Assembly: GCA_007988785.1 (NCBI GenBank)
Contig: BJUU01000013.1
Location: forward strand, 1 to 64,000
DNA: 64,000 nucleotides
DNA from: Agrococcus baldri
Lineage (GTDB): Bacteria; Actinomycetota; Actinomycetes; Actinomycetales; Microbacteriaceae
Direction of reading: 5' to 3'
Shown here: in pieces, positions 20,899 to 29,796 of the stretch
Layout: each line of letters opens with the position of its first letter
How positions within the stretch are numbered: the stretch's first letter is position 1
Position numbers and translations under genes: made by a program
Notes under the pieces: generated by a model
Told to the model about the DNA's origin: nothing
Database searches by the model: none
What the model saw: only the letters and a program-made list of their open reading frames with translations

Positions 20899-22005
20899 AT
20901 GAGCCGGTACGAGGTCGACGGCGTCGACATCCAGACGCTGCCCAAGGTCAGCCTCCACGACCACCTCGATGGCGGGCTGCGGCCGCAGACCATCCTCGAG
21001 CTCGGCGACGAGATCGGCCTCGAGCTGCCCGCGAGCGACGCGGCGTCGCTCGGCGCGTGGTTCGCGGCGCAGTCGAACTCCGGCTCGCTGCCCGAGTACC
21101 TGAAGACGTTCGACATCACGACCGCCGTGATGCAGACCGAGCACGGCCTGCACCGGGTGGCGAAGGAGTTCGTGCTCGACCTCGCCGAGGACGGCGTGAT
21201 CTACGGCGAGATCCGCTGGGCGCCCGAGCAGCACCTGCAGCGCGGGCTCACGCTCGACGCGGCCGTGGAGGCCGTGCAGGCTGGCGTCGAGGAGGCGATC
21301 GGCCTGGTCGCGAGCCACGGCGGGCGCATCCGCATCGGGCAGCTCGTCAGCGCCATGCGGCACCTCGACCGCGCCGACGAGATCGCGCAGCTCGCGCTGC
21401 GCCACCGCGACAGGGGCGCCGTCGGCTTCGACATCGCCGGCCCCGAGGACGGCTTCCCCGCCTCGCGCCTGCAGAGCGCGTTCGACACGCTCGCCAAGGC
21501 GCACTTCCCGGCCACCGTGCACGCCGGCGAGGGCGCCGGCATCGACTCCATCGCCGACGCCCTCTACAGCGCCCGCGCGCTGCGACTCGGCCACGGCACC
21601 CGCATCGCCGAGGACATCGTCGTCGAGGAGGAGACCGACGAGGCCATCGTCGTGCGCCTCGGCCAGCTCGCCGAATGGGTCAAGGATCGGCAGATCACCC
21701 TCGAGGTGAGCCCCTCCTCCAACCTGCAGACCGGCACGATCGCCCAGTGGGGCACGGCGCTCACCGACCACCCCGTCGACCTGCTGCACCAGCTGGGCTT
21801 CTGCGTCACCGTCAACCCCGACAACCGGCTGCAGTCGGGCACCACGCTCACGCGCGAGCTCGGGCTGCTCGTCGAGGCCTTCGAGTGGGATCTCGACGAC
21901 CTCGAGCAGGTGACGCAGAACGCCGCGGCGGGCGCCTTCTGCTCGTTCGACGAGTACGAGGAGCTCGCCGACGAGATCGCCGACGGGTTCGACGACCTCC
22001 GATGA
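20899..22005 (+). CDS. add: Adenosine deaminase
   Basis: 368 residues. Converts adenosine to inosine. The metal-binding SLHDHLDGG (His20, His22), HAGEGAG, LRLGHGTRI and the late NPDNR motif of the family are present. Preceded by GGAGG. A candidate -10 TACGAT lies about 35 bp upstream, so it may have its own promoter in addition to read-through. Overlaps the PTS EIIA gene by four bases. Confidence 0.95.
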   Translation: MSRYEVDGVDIQTLPKVSLHDHLDGGLRPQTILELGDEIGLELPASDAASLGAWFAAQSNSGSLPEYLKTFDITTAVMQTEHGLHRVAKEFVLDLAEDGVIYGEIRWAPEQHLQRGLTLDAAVEAVQAGVEEAIGLVASHGGRIRIGQLVSAMRHLDRADEIAQLALRHRDRGAVGFDIAGPEDGFPASRLQSAFDTLAKAHFPATVHAGEGAGIDSIADALYSARALRLGHGTRIAEDIVVEEETDEAIVVRLGQLAEWVKDRQITLEVSPSSNLQTGTIAQWGTALTDHPVDLLHQLGFCVTVNPDNRLQSGTTLTRELGLLVEAFEWDLDDLEQVTQNAAAGAFCSFDEYEELADEIADGFDDLR

Positions 22006-22439
22006 CGCTGCCGCTCGACCGGGCCACCTTCGCGCTCGGGGTGCACGCCGCCGACTGGCGCGCCGCCGTGCGCGCGGCGGGCGTCGACCTGGTGACCGCC
22101 GGCGCGGTCGGCCGCGCCTACGTCGACGAGCTCGTGCAGCAGATCGAGCAGGCCGGCCCCTACTGCGTCGTCGCGCCCGGCGTCGCCGTGCCGCACGCGA
22201 AGGCGAGCGGCGTGGTGCGCCGCGACGCGCTCGCGATCGTGGTGCTCGACGAGCCGGTCGCGTTCGGGCACGCGCACCACGACCCGGTGCGCGTCGTGAT
22301 CGGGCTCGCCGCGACGAGCCCGCGCGGCCACCTGCGCATGCTCGCCGAGCTCGCCAACGCCCTCGACGCATCCGGCGTCGCCGACCGGCTCGCCGCGGCG
22401 CGCACGCGCGACGAGGCCGTCGAGGCGCTGCGCGTCTGA
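22002..22439 (+). CDS. Lone PTS EIIA domain protein (fructose/mannitol/ascorbate type)
   Basis: 145 residues, ATGA overlap with add. The phospho-acceptor motif is VVAPGVAVPHAKASG with His65, followed by the fold-typical LDEPVAFGHAHHDPVRVVIGLAA. No EIIB or EIIC gene is in the window. A stand-alone EIIA in a nucleoside operon could act as a phosphorylation-dependent regulator or serve a permease encoded elsewhere. Stop lies 15 bp from the convergent mutase gene. Confidence 0.88.
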   Translation: MTLPLDRATFALGVHAADWRAAVRAAGVDLVTAGAVGRAYVDELVQQIEQAGPYCVVAPGVAVPHAKASGVVRRDALAIVVLDEPVAFGHAHHDPVRVVIGLAATSPRGHLRMLAELANALDASGVADRLAAARTRDEAVEALRV

Positions 22440-22454
22440 GTCGTCGGGCGGCGC

Positions 22455-24122
22455 TCACGCCTCCAGCAGGGGTGCGACCGCCTCGGCGATCGCCGCGACC
22501 CGCGCACGGGCGGCGCGGATGCGCGCGGCCGGCGGGCCGTCGGTCGACGTCGCGTCGATGTAGACCTTCACCTTCGGCTCGGTGCCGCTCGGGCGCACCA
22601 TCACGCGCGAGCCGTCGTCGAGGGTGAAGCGCAGGATGTCGCCGATCGCGCCGTGCTCGGGCAGCGCGAGGTCGTCGGCGGCGAGCACGGCGGCCCCCGC
22701 CAGCTCGCTCGGCGGCTGGGCGCGCAGCGCGGCCATCGTCGCCGGTATGCGCGCGAGCTCGGTGACGCGCACGCTCACCTGGCCCGACTCGAAGGCGCCG
22801 AACTCGCCGGCGAGCGCGAGCAGCTCCTCCGAGAGCGAGGAGCCGCGCTCGTGCAGCTCGCTCGCGAGCGTCAGCAGCCGCACGAGCGCCGAGATGCCGT
22901 CCTTGTCGCGCACCGTGCCGGGGTTCACGAGGTAGCCGAGCGCCTCCTCGTAGCCGTACACGAGGCCCGGCACGCGCGAGACCCACTTGAAGCCGGTGAG
23001 CGTCTGCACGAACTCGAGCCCGTGCGCCTCGGCGATGACGCCCAGGCCGGGGGAGGAGACGATGGATGCGGCGAGCACGCCGTGCCCGCGGGCAGAGCGG
23101 GCGGCGTCCCAGCCCAGCAGCAGGCCCACCTCGTTGCCGGTGAGCATGCGCCAGCCGGACGGCGCGGTCGCGTCGGGCACCGCGACGGCGAGCCGGTCGG
23201 CGTCGGGATCGTTGGCGACGATCAGCTCTGCGCCCTCGGCGGTCGCGAGCGCCATCGCCAGGTCGAGCGCGCCCGGCTCCTCCGGGTTCGGGAAGTCGAC
23301 GGTCGGGAAGGCGCCGTCGGGCCGCGCCTGCTCGGGCACGGGGATGAGCGCCGGGAAGCCCGCCTCGGCGAGCACCGCCTCGACGGTCTCGAGGCCCACG
23401 CCGTGCAGCGGCGTGTAGACGGCCCTGGGGCCCGTGGCGCCCTGCATGCCCTGATCGGCCTGCCCGATGGCGGCGGTCGCCTCGACGTAGGCCCGCCAGA
23501 CGCCCTCGCCGGCCGTCTCGGGTTCGCCGCGCGGGTACTCGGCGACGGGGGTCGCCGCGGCCTGCTCGATCAGCGCGGCGATCTCGCCGTCCACCGGCGG
23601 CACGATCTGGCTGCCCTCGTCGTCGCCGCCCAGGTAGACCTTGTAGCCGTTGTCGGCCGGCGGGTTGTGGCTCGCCGTCACCATGACGCCGGCGCTCGTG
23701 CCGAGGTGGCGCACCGCGAAGGCGGTCACCGGCGTCGGCAGCAGCCGCGGCAGCAGGATCGCCCGCACCCCGCGGCCGGCGAACACCGCCGCCGCATCGC
23801 GCGCGAACTGCTCCGAGCCGCGCCGGCCGTCCCAGCCGATCACGACCGAGGGATGCGGCTCGCGGCCGAGCAGGAAATCGGCGAGCCCGGCGGATGCCTG
23901 CTGCACGACCACGCGGTTCATGCGGTTGGGGCCCGGCCCGATGCGGCCGCGCAGCCCGGCCGTGCCGAACTGCAGGCGCCCGCTGAACGCATCCGTCACC
24001 GATGTCAGGGCGGCGGCGTCGCCGCCCTCGGCGGCTGCGATGCTCGCCTCGAGCTCGGCCCGGGTCTCGGCGTCGGGGTCGGCGGCGGCCCAGGCGCGCG
24101 CCGCGTCGAGCACGTCGCTCAT
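22455..24122 (-). CDS. pmmB: Phosphohexomutase-family enzyme (PmmB/PGM2-like), probable phosphopentomutase
   Basis: 555 residues. Alpha-D-phosphohexomutase family: QFGTAGLRGRIGPG, the phosphoserine loop VMVTASHNPPADNGYK (Ser151), the metal site NDPDADRLAV, and the C-terminal phosphate site MVRPSGTEPKVKVY. Length and the N-terminal extension fit the PmmB/PGM2 subgroup. Human PGM2 in this group is a phosphopentomutase, and here the gene is coupled to PNP, whose product is ribose 1-phosphate, so conversion to ribose 5-phosphate is the likely job. This substrate call is inference. Confidence 0.88.
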   Translation of the reverse strand: MSDVLDAARAWAAADPDAETRAELEASIAAAEGGDAAALTSVTDAFSGRLQFGTAGLRGRIGPGPNRMNRVVVQQASAGLADFLLGREPHPSVVIGWDGRRGSEQFARDAAAVFAGRGVRAILLPRLLPTPVTAFAVRHLGTSAGVMVTASHNPPADNGYKVYLGGDDEGSQIVPPVDGEIAALIEQAAATPVAEYPRGEPETAGEGVWRAYVEATAAIGQADQGMQGATGPRAVYTPLHGVGLETVEAVLAEAGFPALIPVPEQARPDGAFPTVDFPNPEEPGALDLAMALATAEGAELIVANDPDADRLAVAVPDATAPSGWRMLTGNEVGLLLGWDAARSARGHGVLAASIVSSPGLGVIAEAHGLEFVQTLTGFKWVSRVPGLVYGYEEALGYLVNPGTVRDKDGISALVRLLTLASELHERGSSLSEELLALAGEFGAFESGQVSVRVTELARIPATMAALRAQPPSELAGAAVLAADDLALPEHGAIGDILRFTLDDGSRVMVRPSGTEPKVKVYIDATSTDGPPAARIRAARARVAAIAEAVAPLLEA

Positions 24123-24949
24123 GCCTCGTTGCCGATCGCCGCGACGACGTCGGCCAGCAGCCGGCCGAGGCGCCCCTCGGCCTCGCGGCCCGCGTCGATG
24201 ACCTCCTGGTGCGAGAGCGGCGTCGTCTGGATGCCTGCCGCGAGGTTGGTGATGAGGCTCAGCCCCAGCACCTCCATGCCGGCCTCGCGGGCGGCGATCG
24301 CCTCGAGCGCCGTCGACATGCCGCAGATGTGGCCGCCGATGGCCTTCGCCATCTGCACCTCGGCGGGCGTCTCGTAGTGGGGACCGCGGAACTGCACGTA
24401 CACGCCCTCGTCGAGCGAGGCATCCACCGTCCTGGCCACGTCGCGCAGCCGCGGCGAGTAGAGGTCGGTGAGGTCGACGAAGGTGGCGCCCTCGAGCGGC
24501 GAGTCGGCCGTGAGGTTGAGGTGGTCGCTGATGAGCACCGGCTGGCCGGGCTTCCAGTGCGGCTTGATGCCGCCGGCGCCGTTCGTGAGCACCATGATGG
24601 ATGCGCCTGCCGCGGCCGCGGTGCGCACCGAGTGCACCACGCGGCGCACGCCGTGCCCCTCGTAGTAGTGGGTGCGGGCGCCGATGACGAGCGCGCGGCG
24701 GCCGTCATCGGTGAGCACCGAGCGGATCGTGCCGACGTGGCCCTCCAGCGCCGGCTTCGAGAAGCCCGTCACCTCGGTGGCGGGGATGGTGTGGGTGGTC
24801 TCGCCGATCAGGTCGGCGGCCCTGGCCCAGCCGGAGCCCAGGGTGAGGGCGATGTCGTGCTGGTCGACGCCGGTGATGCGGCGGATGTCGTCGGCGGCCT
24901 GCTGGGCCACCTCGCGCGGGTCTGCTGGCGGGTCGAGCGGGTGCGTCAT
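24119..24949 (-). CDS. Purine nucleoside phosphorylase
   Basis: 276 residues from ATG 24949, seven bases after TAGAGT (minus strand 24962-24957), so probably leaderless. Trimeric class I PNP: ALTLGSGWARAADLIG, RTHYYEGHG, LTNGAGGIKPHWKPGQPVLISDHLN with ligand-binding residues, FRGPHYETPAEVQM and MSTALEAIAAREAG; the Asn in LITNLAAG selects 6-oxopurines. Phosphorolyses inosine and guanosine. First gene of a two-gene unit with pmmB (ATGA overlap). Confidence 0.95.
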   Translation of the reverse strand: MTHPLDPPADPREVAQQAADDIRRITGVDQHDIALTLGSGWARAADLIGETTHTIPATEVTGFSKPALEGHVGTIRSVLTDDGRRALVIGARTHYYEGHGVRRVVHSVRTAAAAGASIMVLTNGAGGIKPHWKPGQPVLISDHLNLTADSPLEGATFVDLTDLYSPRLRDVARTVDASLDEGVYVQFRGPHYETPAEVQMAKAIGGHICGMSTALEAIAAREAGMEVLGLSLITNLAAGIQTTPLSHQEVIDAGREAEGRLGRLLADVVAAIGNEA

Positions 24950-24982
24950 GGCGCCCACTCTAGGGCGCATAGGCTCGATCCC

Positions 24983-25522
24983 ATGGCCATCGGCGCGACG
25001 ATCCACACCTTCGAGGTGCAGCTGTCGGACGTCGATCGCGGCGTCTACGAGCAGCTCACGCTCAAGGTGGCGCAGCACGCCTCCGAGACGCTGCAGTTCA
25101 TGGTCGTGCGGGTGCTGGCGCTGTGCCTCGAGCACGAGGAGGGCATCGCCTTCGGCGACGGGGTCTCCGGCGGCGACGAGCCCGCGGTGCTCGTGCGCGA
25201 CCTCACCGGCGCGCTGCTCGCGTGGATCGAGGTGGGCGCGCCGGAGGCCGAGCGCGTGCACCGCGGCAGCATGGCCGCCGAGCGCACGGCCGTCTACACG
25301 CACCGCGACCCCGAGCGCGTCGCCGGTCGCTGGGCGGGCAAGCGCATCCACCGGGCCGAGGACGTGCGGCTGGTGTCATTCGATGCGGGCTTCGTCGACG
25401 ACGTGGCGGATGCTGTGGCGCGGCGCACGAGCATGTCGGTGTCGGTGATGGAGGGCCAGCTCTACCTCGAGGTGAACGGCACCGCGCTCAGCTCGGCGAT
25501 CCACGAGCGCTGCGCGGCCTGA
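24983..25522 (+). CDS. YaeQ family protein
   Basis: 179 residues. IGATIHTFEVQLSDVDRGVY, the HASETLQFMVVRVLALCLEH helix, EEGIAFGDGVSGGDEPAVLV-type motif, DLTGALLAWIEVG and the C-terminal MSVSVMEGQLYLEV follow the YaeQ family throughout its length. The fold is related to PD-(D/E)xK nucleases, but biochemical function is unproven. TAGGCT (24970-24975) is seven bases before the ATG, so leaderless and back-to-back with the leaderless PNP gene. Confidence 0.9.
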   Translation: MAIGATIHTFEVQLSDVDRGVYEQLTLKVAQHASETLQFMVVRVLALCLEHEEGIAFGDGVSGGDEPAVLVRDLTGALLAWIEVGAPEAERVHRGSMAAERTAVYTHRDPERVAGRWAGKRIHRAEDVRLVSFDAGFVDDVADAVARRTSMSVSVMEGQLYLEVNGTALSSAIHERCAA

Positions 25523-25534
25523 GATGATGGGCGC

Positions 25535-26968
25535 GTGAGTGCATTCGAGCGCAAGCAGCGCGTGGTGATCATCGGCGGCGGACCGGGCGGCTACGAGGCC
25601 GCCCTGGCGGGAGCGCAGCTCGGTGCGGTCGTGACCCTCGTCGAGCGGACGGGCGTCGGCGGCAGCGCCATCCTGACGGACGTGGTGCCCTCCAAGTCGC
25701 TCATCGCCACCGCCGAGTCGGCCGCCGCCATCCGCGATGCCCATCAGCTGGGCGTGCAGTTCTCGGTGCGCGGGGAGTCGGGCCGCCCGCAGAAGCCCGA
25801 GGTGGCCGTCAACCTGCGCGCGGTCAACCGGCGGCTGCTCTCGCTCGCCGCGAAGCAGTCGCTCGACATGAAGGCCGACCTCGAGAGAGCCGGCGTCACC
25901 ATCGTGCAGGGGGAGGGCCGTCTCGACGGGGCGGGCCGGGTGGTCGTCTCCACCGGCAAGCAGGGCGCCGACTTCGACGAGTTCGAGGCCGACACGATCG
26001 TGGTCTCGGTGGGCGCGACGCCGCGCCAGCTGCCCGAGGCCGCGCCGGACGGCGAGCGCATCCTCACCTGGACCCAGCTCTACGGCCTCGAGGAGGTGCC
26101 CGAGCACCTGATCGTCGTCGGCTCGGGCGTCACCGGCGCCGAGTTCGCGAGCGCCTACAGCCACATCGGCGCCGAGGTCTCGCTCGTCTCCAGCCGCGAG
26201 CGGGTGCTGCCCGGCGAGGACGCCGACGCCGCCACCGTGATCGAGGACGTCTTCCGGCGCCAGGGCATGCACGTGCTGTCGAAGTCGCGGGCCGCGAAGG
26301 TCGAGCGCACCGATGCCGGCGTGATCGTCACGCTCACCGACGGGCGCACCGTGGAGGGCTCGCACTGCCTGATGGCGGTCGGCTCGGTGCCCAACACGGC
26401 GGGCATCGGCCTCGAGGAGGCCGGGCTCGAGATGGCCGAGTCGGGCCACATCCTGGTCAACCGCGTCGCCCGCACCAACCTGCCGAACGTCTACGCGGTC
26501 GGCGACTGCGCCGACGCCATGCCGCTCGCATCCGTCGCCTCCATGCAGGGCCGCACCGCGATGTTCCACGCGCTCGGCGACGCCGTGCACCCGATCTCGA
26601 TGCGCACGGTCGCCTCGAACATCTTCACGCAGCCGGAGATCGCCACGGTCGGCTGGACGCAGAAGCAGATCGAGGAGGGCGTCGCGCAGGGCGAGATCTA
26701 CCAGATCGACCTCTCGACCAACGCGCGCGCGAAGATGATGGGCATCGAGGACGGCTTCGTGAAGCTGTTCGCGCGCACCGGATCGGGCACGGTGATCGGC
26801 GGCGTGATCGTCGCGCCCAAGGCCTCGGAGCTGATCTTCCCCGTCACGATGGCGATGGAGCATCGGCTCACCGTCGACCAGCTGGCGCGCGTCTTCCCCG
26901 TCTTCCCATCGCTCACGTCGTCGATCTCCGACGCCGCCCGCGCGATGCACCGGGTCGACGCGGGCTGA
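25535..26968 (+). CDS. lpdA: LpdA-like NAD(P)H:quinone oxidoreductase (no redox disulfide)
   Basis: 477 residues from GTG 25535. Disulfide-reductase superfamily fold: FAD-binding VVIIGGGPGGYEAALAGAQL, NAD-binding LIVVGSGVTGAEFASAYSHI, the second FAD site NVYAVGDCAD and a C-terminal dimerisation domain. The usual CxxxxC redox pair after the first fold is replaced by GVGGSAILTDVVPSKSL, with no cysteines. This is the feature of M. tuberculosis LpdA (Rv3303c), which acts as a quinone reductase. It should not be annotated as dihydrolipoamide dehydrogenase. The gene lies 12 bp after yaeQ. Confidence 0.9.
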   Translation: MSAFERKQRVVIIGGGPGGYEAALAGAQLGAVVTLVERTGVGGSAILTDVVPSKSLIATAESAAAIRDAHQLGVQFSVRGESGRPQKPEVAVNLRAVNRRLLSLAAKQSLDMKADLERAGVTIVQGEGRLDGAGRVVVSTGKQGADFDEFEADTIVVSVGATPRQLPEAAPDGERILTWTQLYGLEEVPEHLIVVGSGVTGAEFASAYSHIGAEVSLVSSRERVLPGEDADAATVIEDVFRRQGMHVLSKSRAAKVERTDAGVIVTLTDGRTVEGSHCLMAVGSVPNTAGIGLEEAGLEMAESGHILVNRVARTNLPNVYAVGDCADAMPLASVASMQGRTAMFHALGDAVHPISMRTVASNIFTQPEIATVGWTQKQIEEGVAQGEIYQIDLSTNARAKMMGIEDGFVKLFARTGSGTVIGGVIVAPKASELIFPVTMAMEHRLTVDQLARVFPVFPSLTSSISDAARAMHRVDAG

Positions 26969-26993
26969 GCCTCCCGGCTGAGCCGGCGTACGC

Positions 26994-28757
26994 CTACGCG
27001 TCGGGCGTGATCGTCACCAGGTGGTGGCCCGAGGGCACCGTCTTGCCGATCGGGGCGTCGATCGCGGCGACCGTGCCGTCGACGGGGGAGGAGAGCGGCT
27101 GCTCCATCTTCATCGCTTCGAGCACCACGAGCAGGTCGCCCGCGACCACCCGGTCGCCGACGCCCACCGCCGCCTTCACGACCGTCGCCTGCATGGGCGA
27201 GACGATCGAGCCCGAGCCGGCGCCGCCGTCGAGCGCGCGGCGGGTGCGGCGGGGTGCGGGGCCCTTCGCATCCTTGGCGTCGGAGAAGAGCCGCTTGGGC
27301 ATCGACACCGCGATGCGCTTGCCCTCTGCCTCGACCACGACGGTGCGGCGCGACTCCGGCCCGCCCAGCTCGCCCGGCTCGCCGGCCCACGCGGGGATGT
27401 CGTTCTCGAACTCGGTCTCGATCCACGAGGTGTAGATCGAGAACGGCTCGTCGCCCGTGGGCGCGAAGGCCTCGGTGTCGACGATCGCGCGATGGAAGGG
27501 CAGCACGGTCGGCAGCCCCTCGACCTCGAACTCGGCCAGCGCGCGGCGCGAGCGCTCGAGCGCCTCGGCGCGGTCGCGGCCCGTGACGATGAGCTTCGCG
27601 AGCATCGAGTCGAAGTTGCCGCCGATCGCGTCGCCGGCGACGACGCCGGAGTCGACGCGCACGCCGGGACCGGTCGGGGCGCGGAAGATGCGCACCGGGC
27701 CGGGCTGCGGCATGAAGCCCGCACCCGCATCCTCGCCGTTGATGCGGAACTCGATCGAGTGGCCGCGCACCTCGGGGTCGTCGTAGCCGAGGGCCTCGCC
27801 CTCGGCGATGCGGAACTGCTCGCGGACGAGGTCGATGCCCGTGACCTCCTCCGAGACCGGGTGCTCGACCTGCAGCCGGGTGTTGACCTCGAGGAACGAG
27901 ATCGTGCCGTCGGCGCCGATGAGGAACTCGCAGGTGCCCGCGCCGACGTACTCCGCCGCCCGCAGGATCGCCTTCGAGGCGCGGCGCAGCTCGGCGTCCT
28001 GCGCTGCGGTGATGAAGGGCGCCGGTGCCTCCTCGACGAGCTTCTGGTGGCGGCGCTGCAGCGAGCAGTCGCGGGTCGAGACGACCACGACGTTGCCGTG
28101 CGCGTCGGCGAGGCACTGGGTCTCGACGTGGCGCGGCTTGTCGAGGTACTTCTCGACGAAGCACTCGCCGCGCCCGAAGGCGGCGACCGCCTCGCGGGTG
28201 GCGGAGTCGAACTGCTGCTCGACCTCGTCGCGCGTGAAGGCCACCTTGAGCCCGCGCCCGCCGCCGCCGAAGGCCGCCTTGATGGCGACGGGCAGGCCGT
28301 GCTCGTCGACGAACTCGAGCACCTCGGCGGCGCCGGAGACCGGCTCGATGGTGCCCGGCGCGAGCGGCGCGCCGACCGACTCGGCGATGTGGCGCGCCGA
28401 GACCTTGTCGCCGAGCTGCTCGATCGCCTCGGGGCTCGGGCCGATCCAGGTCAGGCCCGCGTCGATGACGGCGCGCGCGAAGTCTGCGTTCTCCGCCAGG
28501 AACCCGTAGCCCGGGTGCACCGCATCCGCCCCCGAGCGCCGTGCGACCGAGAGGATCTTCTCGATCACGAGGTAGCTCTCCGCGCTCGTCGAGCCGTTCA
28601 GCGCGTAGGCCTCGTCGGCCAGCTGCGCGTGCTGCGCATCGCGATCGGGATCGGCGTACACGGCGACCGAGCCGAGGCCCGCGTCGCGCGCGGCGCGGAT
28701 GATGCGGACGGCGATCTCACCGCGGTTGGCGATCAGGACCTTCGTGATGCGGGGCAT
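26994..28757 (-). CDS. accA3: Acyl-CoA carboxylase alpha subunit (biotin carboxylase + BCCP)
   Basis: 587 residues. Biotin carboxylase domain: [17 protein letters not shown], the ATP-grasp loop [14 protein letters not shown], and [21 protein letters not shown]-terminal biotinyl domain has [11 protein letters not shown] with the biotinylated Lys. Together with AccD (43166-44797) and AccE (42946-43155) it should form an acetyl/propionyl-CoA carboxylase that supplies malonyl-CoA; BirA at 44924 would biotinylate it. Upstream is a palindrome also found before accD. TAGGCT lies eight bases before the ATG. Confidence 0.94.
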   Translation of the reverse strand: MPRITKVLIANRGEIAVRIIRAARDAGLGSVAVYADPDRDAQHAQLADEAYALNGSTSAESYLVIEKILSVARRSGADAVHPGYGFLAENADFARAVIDAGLTWIGPSPEAIEQLGDKVSARHIAESVGAPLAPGTIEPVSGAAEVLEFVDEHGLPVAIKAAFGGGGRGLKVAFTRDEVEQQFDSATREAVAAFGRGECFVEKYLDKPRHVETQCLADAHGNVVVVSTRDCSLQRRHQKLVEEAPAPFITAAQDAELRRASKAILRAAEYVGAGTCEFLIGADGTISFLEVNTRLQVEHPVSEEVTGIDLVREQFRIAEGEALGYDDPEVRGHSIEFRINGEDAGAGFMPQPGPVRIFRAPTGPGVRVDSGVVAGDAIGGNFDSMLAKLIVTGRDRAEALERSRRALAEFEVEGLPTVLPFHRAIVDTEAFAPTGDEPFSIYTSWIETEFENDIPAWAGEPGELGGPESRRTVVVEAEGKRIAVSMPKRLFSDAKDAKGPAPRRTRRALDGGAGSGSIVSPMQATVVKAAVGVGDRVVAGDLLVVLEAMKMEQPLSSPVDGTVAAIDAPIGKTVPSGHHLVTITPDA

Positions 28758-28825
28758 GGTTCCTCAGCCTAAGCGGCGAAGCATGACGGATGCGTGCACT
28801 CGGCACACAGGACTGGGCGCATCCG

Positions 28826-28841
28826 TTGCGGAATCCCACAG
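28826..28841. promoter_or_regulatory. TTGCGGAATCCCACAG operator-like palindrome upstream of accA3
   Basis: Near-palindrome TGCGG-AATC-CCACA, 69 bp upstream of the accA3 start. A 14-of-16 match (TTGTGGACTCCCACAG) is upstream of accD at 44833-44848. The two genes encode partner subunits 16 kb apart, so a shared regulator is plausible. Confidence 0.5.
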
Positions 28842-28907
28842 TCGCGATCGCGCGCGAGCGGGTGCGCACCCTCCCGCTCGCGCGCCGCGGCGGCCTAGCA
28901 TGAAGGG

Positions 28908-29720
28908 GTGGAACCGCTGCTGCTGCTCGCTGCCGAGTGGTGGTGGGTCGCCCCTGCCGGCGCGGGAGTCGGCACGCTCGGCGCGATCGGGGTGCGGCGC
29001 CGGCAGCGCTCCGGCCGACTGCTCGAGCTCACCGCGGCGCGGCAGGACGTGCGTGAGGCGCACCGCGAGGTGGCGCGCACCCGCGCGCACCTGAAGGTCG
29101 CGCAGGCCGAGCTGCTGCGAGCGCGGGCGGAGCAGCCCGCGGCGAGCGCGTTCGGCGCCGGGAGCGAGGCGAAGCGCCGCGTGCAGCTCGCGGATCGCGC
29201 CGCGAAGGCCGCGGTCGCCGACCTGCGCGTGCGGCGGGCATCGGTGCAGGCGGCGCGCGCGACGATGCCGCCCACCGGCGCCCCGATCGAGGCGATGCCG
29301 CTCGCCAGGCTCCGATCGGAGCACGATGCGCTCACGGCGCGCTGGATCGCCTACGAGACCGACCCCGCGCTCGCGATCGACGTGCCGGCGATGAGCGACG
29401 CCTCCTCGCCTGCGCTGCAGGCCTTCCTGCGGGCCCAGCAGGAGGCGACGCGGCTGCGGCCCGCCGACCGGAGCGTGCGCATGTCGCCGCAGGAGTTCGC
29501 GGCCTATCGCGATGCGGTGCGGGAGGCGACGCGCGCGTTCGAGGCCGCGGAGCGCGACGCCCTGGGCCGGGCCGGGCGCGGCGAGCCGGCCGGCGAGCGC
29601 TCGGACTGGGGCGCGCTCGCGCAGGGGCTGCTCGACACGGCGCAGCAGGCGCTCGAGCGCTCGGCGCAGGTGTGGGAGCGGGCGGAGCGCGATCGCCGGC
29701 GCAGGCGTCGGGAGGACTGA
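28908..29720 (+). CDS. Hypothetical membrane-anchored coiled-coil protein
   Basis: 270 residues from GTG 28908, six bases after TAGCAT (28896-28901), so probably leaderless. One N-terminal hydrophobic segment (LLLLAAEWWWVAPAGAGVGTL) is followed by a basic stop-transfer RRRQR and long Ala/Arg/Glu-rich helices (about 38-105 and 195-265) that look like coiled coil. No enzymatic motif. The organisation suggests a single-pass protein with a cytoplasmic helical body; function unknown. Confidence 0.75.
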   Translation: MEPLLLLAAEWWWVAPAGAGVGTLGAIGVRRRQRSGRLLELTAARQDVREAHREVARTRAHLKVAQAELLRARAEQPAASAFGAGSEAKRRVQLADRAAKAAVADLRVRRASVQAARATMPPTGAPIEAMPLARLRSEHDALTARWIAYETDPALAIDVPAMSDASSPALQAFLRAQQEATRLRPADRSVRMSPQEFAAYRDAVREATRAFEAAERDALGRAGRGEPAGERSDWGALAQGLLDTAQQALERSAQVWERAERDRRRRRRED

Positions 29721-29764
29721 GCGCCGGCGGCCCTGGCCGCGACGCGCCGTGCATCCCGACTTGG

Positions 29765-29790
29765 TAAGTGAGCGCTCACTCACTTAAGAT
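29765..29790. promoter_or_regulatory. TetR operator overlapping a leaderless -10
   Basis: TAAGTGAG-CGCTCA-CTCACTTA (29765-29786) is a perfect 8-bp-arm inverted repeat, containing the smaller perfect palindrome AGTGAGC-GCTCACT (29767-29780). It overlaps TAAGAT (29785-29790), which ends six bases before the GTG at 29797. Binding here would block the promoter, giving autoregulation of the TetR gene and the exporter behind it. Confidence 0.8.
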
Positions 29791-29796
29791 TCCGCT

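Noticed and set aside
22653-24377. 574-codon plus-strand frame antisense to pmmB and PNP
   Set aside because: Shadow of the minus-strand genes, no recognisable protein.
26969-26993. CGGCTGAGCCG hairpin between lpdA and accA3
   Set aside because: Stem is only four bases; too weak to call a terminator.
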